DNA from: Nilaparvata lugens
Taxonomy: Eukaryota; Arthropoda; Insecta; Hemiptera; Delphacidae
Assembly (NCBI RefSeq): GCF_014356525.2
Contig: NC_052510.1
Span: 19,680,532 to 19,744,531, forward strand
DNA length: 64,000 bases
Reading direction: 5' to 3'
The notes under the pieces were generated by a model, which was not told the DNA's origin, made no database searches, and was given only the letters and a program-made list of their open reading frames with translations. The position numbers were made by a program, and so were the translations under genes. Of the stretch, positions 59,325 through 64,000 are shown piece by piece. Position 1 is the first letter of the stretch. Every line of letters starts with the position of its first letter.

Positions 59325-60471
59325 CTTTCCGCCTTGATAAGGATTAACCTGCCGTTTCCAGCATATTAATTAGTTGAAAATCAAGTTTAGTTTTATTCAA
59401 ATAAGTTCAATTAATTTAGAGAACACATTCATTAGTAAAAATAATTCATCATAAGTTTAATAATGCATGCTTCAAGCTGAGTTAGTTTAAATTTGTAATT
59501 TTTCAAAGTAGCTAAAATAGAAAAGTACTGAAACTTGAATGGCCAAATTATTATTTGGCAATAATTATTTTCACAGAAAATATAAAAATATCACTATTAA
59601 TAGCGTTCACATCATATCTCTTTTTCTGGCAATAGCGTTTAAAATTAACTCATGATTGTTAATATTTAATTAATTTATAATTATAAAGCTCAAGAAAAAT
59701 GGTGCAACAAAGACATACAATAAAGATTCAGCCTCAAATCTATTAATCAGATAACTAATAATTTATTTGTTGTATTCGCTATGATTATTTTGAATAATTT
59801 CATGGATATTTTAGAATATTCATGTCTCACAAATAACTATGTAAGTTTCATTACGTTTCCTGCTTCAAAAATGTTTATATCAACTACTTTCAACACTCAA
59901 ATATAAAATTATAAAAACCTGAAAATTTCTGAATCAAGTTCATCTAGGTCACTCTCTCATCATTTTTAATAGTTTCAATTGATAAGTAGGCCTAACTCGT
60001 GCCACTGTGTCAGTAAATGTAAGAAAAAAAGTATTTTGCAAGCTTCTATAATACGACTAACACTTCTTCACTCTTATAATATTGAAAAAATGTATTAGTG
60101 AATACTTTTGTATCCCTTCTGTAGCATATTCTATTTTTTCGTGTGTTATTTTGAAAAAAAAACTTGAGTCTGGAGTCGATTCGAAAATCCTTCAACAGGG
60201 TATTTTGATGATTAAGACTACAACACAATAAACGATTAATCGATTTTTCAATCAATAATTTCTGATCTCAAGAATTCTTATCTATTGAATCCAGCTATTT
60301 CAGATAAATTCCAAGACAATAAATGTGAAACCCATCCTGATTCCAGCTATAGTTACTGTAAACCTAGCAATGAAGCAAAATGAGCGTATTATATAATTTA
60401 TGCTAATTCTATTTGAGTTATGAGATGATAAATGTTGATGGAAAACATAAACAAATAAGGCGATAAATTAC

Positions 60472-60600
60472 CTTCAGAATTTGTGTGACTGGTCCATGAC
60501 TCCATCTTGGGAAGGGCGGATGGGGTTGCCATGGTAACGGACATCCCGACTGCTATTGATCTCTGACGCTCCTCGCTCCTGTCTCATCCAACAAATCTCT
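60472..60600 (-). other. Nmdar1: likely 5' UTR exon of Nmdar1
   Basis: A G+C-richer block ending in CTGAAG|GTAATT. An acceptor (GGCAG|GTTAATCC) lies 24 nt before the main ATG. The upstream limit is a guess. It contains an upstream open frame starting at 60544 with a second ATG in strong context (ACCATGG). After splicing it reads 25 codons and stops at 59344-59346, 19 nt before the receptor start. Confidence 0.45.
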
Positions 60601-60609
60601 CAGACAATG

Positions 60610-62590
60610 CCAGTCATATACATTTCAGCAATTCCGCTCTCAAGTACCACACATGATGACGATACACGAATTTGATGTAGATTCAAATGATTCATTGTAC
60701 TCCTGCCATAAGAGTACAATGGCTCTAATGGATTTGAACAATTTATTATGATTAGGAACATTATAGAGTACAATAATATTGTACTAAGTTATATTCAAAC
60801 AAAATCTAGGAGTATAATGACAAAGGTATGATTTGAGAAATTCTAATTTGAACCATTACCGGATAATAAAATTGTATATTATGAAGATAGAATAATGTAA
60901 ATAAGGAGTAATTTGTAGTATTTTTTACAAAAGACCAGTATATAGTAGGCTATTGGAACTATCCAGGAGAATAATGTAAATAAGGAGTAATTTTATTGAG
61001 ATTTGTAGTATTTATAAAACACAACTAGAGAGTATTGGAACTATTCAGAGAAATTTTTTTAAAGCCAAGTAGCTTCTACAAAGAAAACGATTTGGCAGAT
61101 CACATACATTTATAAACCGTTCTTATACAAGCACGCTTTGGGAAGCAATCATAATCACTAAACTAGATTCTATAATCGTTGTGATTGCTTCTTGTTATTG
61201 ATTGATAGTCAACGAGAGCAAAAATAAAAAAAAGTGCTAATGAAAAATTAAGTAAAAATAATAGTCTATGTTTATAAATTTTTATGATCTTCAAGCAGAG
61301 ATTATCATAAAAATCTTCCAGCTCCCTGCTCTCATTCCGCGTTTGTGTGTTGGAAGCTTTAATGAGGTTCAAGTATTTCTAGCAATACTGCTGACAAATT
61401 TTTAATACTTAAACATTCTCTAGGATAATAATTATTAACAACACATAAATTACTGAATAAAATATCAAGTGGACCTATGGTAGGCAATCAGCAAAAATCT
61501 ATGATGAATTGAATTATTGTTAATGAATACTACAAAGTATAATGTAGCCTTTTTTGTTATCCGAAACGAATATGAGTAACTCATCTCAAAAAACAATAAG
61601 GCGTGCCATAATTTCATAATCTCAATTTCATGAGTACTGTTATAGTGATAGTTACTTTATGAAAAGAATTGGACAGAAATTTTGCGATTTCTAGGGCTGA
61701 CTATTGAAATATCAATTTTACTAATATAGGAAATACTAGTATAATTTACAGCTATTCAAGTATGCCTATACAACAGCCACGTGCATTTTATCCCGTAATA
61801 TATATGTAACCAAAGAGAAAATATAGCATAACATCGCTTATATATAGCTATAATAGCATAAGCTATCTTTTCTCTATAGTATAAATGTTCAATGGGTTCC
61901 AATCATGCAAATAAGGTTCATTGATGATTTAATAAAAATTTAGACATCGTATTCAACATCTTGTTTATTACAAATACAACAATCATGTGTAATGATTTAT
62001 ACAAAAATATTCTGTGTAGCAAATAGAGCTTAATATTGGTATTTGTAAATTTTGTTATTTTAAATTGATAACAATTCTTTACCATCCTTATTTCTTATAA
62101 TATGGTTACTATTACTCTCTACAAAATACTAATGTATGAAAACATGTTTGATTCAATCTGTTAAAGAAGCAATACAAGAGATCTGAAAAGTTTAGTACTG
62201 AGGTTATGATCTTTAGTAGCTTTAGTTTATAAAAAAAAGAAATACGTTCATAAAATTTCTGAGGATTTCGAGATGTTGATGTATCTTCTACAATATTATT
62301 AACAAATAATTAACTTAAACAATAGTATAACAAAATATAATTGGTTTTGGAATGTGAAATTCCAAACAAACATGTTTGAACATTAATACCTGCTAATCTT
62401 ATAACGAAATTATTGTACAGATGGACTCTGTACTACAACCCTAGACTACAAATATTTCAACACCTTAATATAAATAAATACATGAAAAAGCTATAGATTC
62501 CACCGTTTAAAACTATACAAAATTATAAGAAATCCGCATATTTCAGTCATAATATTACAACAATCAATAGCACAATAATATCACAAACAT
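60610..62590. other. upstream region of Nmdar1, no gene seen
   Basis: AT-rich. GAATAATGTAAATAAGGAGTAATTT-like sequence is repeated near 60892 and 60971. The promoter of Nmdar1 should lie in the first part, but I see no confident core element. Confidence 0.4.
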
Positions 62591-63693
62591 GAATGGCAAA
62601 AATTGCATGTGAGACCATGGACAGCTACTCAACCATTTGTAAAAATGCATCAACTATTGAACCACTAGTCAGAGGAATTGGATCGAAATTCTTTAGATCA
62701 AGTTTTCTAATAGAATTACTTTCAAAAGTGGATGTGAGCTCAAGTATGAGTGTCAATAATTTCATTTACGATAAAAAAATTACCTATATAGATGTAATGA
62801 AAACTGAATTTCTAGCACAAATTTGTGAAGCACACGCCTGTTTATCGCAGGACATCATCTGGAATAATTACGGTGCAGCAGGAAACAGTGGCAAGAGCAC
62901 AGGATGAAGGAGCTTGGTCTGCAGTATTAGGAGTTGGGAGCGCGTGCAAAAGAAGTGTAGTATCATCCACTAAGACCAAGTCATCTTCAAAACACTTATT
63001 TTTAAATGTAACTCATTCTGATAACAATTTTATCTTTTTTCTCTATTTACTAACTTAATAAACTGGAATTATTTTGAATGACATAATGACTTAGAAAAAG
63101 CATGAAGTTGATAAGCTAGAAATTATTTCCATCAATGACATAAAGACTCAATATTGTCATCAACTCAGCTCAATCAACTCAATTTTGTCAGCTGGAAAAT
63201 ATTTTTATAAACGACTAAACTTATTCAGTCATGTACAATTATTACACTTATGTGAGAAGGCATATGCCCAAAACTATCCCTTCTCAAATTTATAATACAG
63301 TCCAAATCAAAATGTAGGTTAAGCTATTATCACTTATTAGAATAACAATTATTCACACTTCAAAAAAGAAACAAAATACAATTAAAAATCTATATAATGA
63401 AGAGCTAAATCTCATAAAATGGTAATCGATTAATTTAGTTCACATATATACATGCATTTGAGTTGGTTTGAAAAATAAAAAAAATTCATATATTTTAGAG
63501 GTCTTAGTAAAGTACTACCATATTGATATTTTGATATTCCACTGCTGGCTACAGCAATAGCAAAAGCAACAGAATACCATAGATAAGCTCATTATTTATT
63601 AAAATTGTCATCTCTTTTTATTTGCCTGTTAAATTTCAGTGCTGCTATGCAGACACTGTGACGGTGACAATGCTGCCACTGCTATTCTGGCTG
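62591..63693. other. unassigned stretch with open frames
   Basis: A 104-codon plus-strand frame (62593-62907) and an overlapping 77-codon one (62825-63058) have no recognised domain. Within the second, 62937-62988 is an inverted copy of the serine-rich frame at the right edge. I do not call a gene here. Confidence 0.35.
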
Positions 63694-64000
63694 TCACCGA
63701 TCTGGTTGGTACCGCACGCACTGGTAAGGCAGATGTAGGCCTACCGCTTGCCACTCTATCATCTGCTGATGGAACTGAGCAGGCCTAGTGGCTGTTGTTG
63801 TGGATGCTCCACTTTTTCTACATGTTCTTCCAACTGCTGAAGCAGCAAATGTTGCAGGAGATAGTTTTGATGACATTTTAGCAATCGTGGATGAATGAGG
63901 CAATGACTGAGCTATGGTATTTCTGATGCGTGCCCCTGTTGATGGTGCTGAAGATGACTTGGTCTTAGTGGATGAAGCTCCACTTCCTTTGCACGCACTC
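63694..64000 (-). CDS. serine-rich open frame, partial at window edge
   Basis: Open for 101 codons from the right edge to TGA at 63694-63696, with no start codon inside the first 32 codons. Reads SACKGSGASSTKTKSSSAPS, then RIRNTIAQSLPHSSTIAKMS, then RTCRKSGASTTTATRPAQ. A Cys-Lys/Arg-x-Ser-Gly-Ala-Ser motif occurs twice, so there is an internal repeat. G+C is higher than around it. It could be the last coding exon of a serine-rich protein or part of a repeat. I do not recognise it. Confidence 0.4.
   Translation of the reverse strand, partial: SACKGSGASSTKTKSSSAPSTGARIRNTIAQSLPHSSTIAKMSSKLSPATFAASAVGRTCRKSGASTTTATRPAQFHQQMIEWQAVGLHLPYQCVRYQPDR

Noticed and set aside
59154..59369. 71-residue plus-strand frame
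   Set aside because: Antisense of Nmdar1 exon 1.

Overview
This is AT-rich nuclear DNA from an insect, most likely a hemipteran. The genes have introns with GT..AG borders, the two clearest proteins match insect families closely, and the space between exons is packed with MITEs, LINE fragments, a SINE-like palindrome and an LTR element. The species assignment is inference from general character, not from a search. No operons, bacterial genes or CRISPR arrays were seen.

Three genes can be supported by exons whose reading frames join exactly, all on the minus strand. (1) 946-14583 holds the 5' part of an unidentified proline-rich, DPF-containing protein. It has two possible first coding exons near 13.4 and 14.6 kb, and it leaves the window at the left. 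Its 12-kb intron carries an 808-bp-LTR retrotransposon without pol (6282-12182). (2) 16518-30761 is a Tret1-like sugar (trehalose) transporter of 501 residues in three coding exons. The long introns are filled with repeats. (3) 42552-59324, with a likely 5' UTR exon at about 60472-60600, is the insect NMDA receptor subunit 1 gene (GluN1/Nmdar1). Sixteen coding exons give about 895 residues. The exon that should encode transmembrane segment M3 and its SYTANLAAF gate is absent between 46921 and 47406, and the flanking exon phases require one there. A fourth, serine-rich open frame enters from the right edge (63694-64000, minus).

Layout: 0-16 kb is the proline-rich gene with the LTR element and several MITEs. 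16-31 kb is the transporter with a broken LINE, a nested foldback insertion, a roughly 470-bp palindrome bearing two tRNA-like arms, and further LINE pieces. 31-42.5 kb is gene-poor and holds one large inverted-orientation repeat with a 166-bp tandem array and one copy of a 570-bp dispersed repeat. 42.5-60.6 kb is the NMDA receptor gene, whose introns hold at least six separable repeats (an AGCAAATGCT-rich MITE, a transposase remnant, a CCGGTTGCACAA MITE, a hairpin, a 5'-truncated LINE and a mariner-like deletion derivative). 60.6-64 kb is mostly empty until the partial frame at the edge.

The two identified genes are functionally unrelated (sugar uptake or release at the plasma membrane; excitatory glutamate/glycine signalling). 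Nothing suggests they act together. The main observations to follow up are the missing NMDA receptor M3 exon, the pol-less LTR element with a tandemly repeated primer-binding-site region, and the tRNA-armed palindrome.
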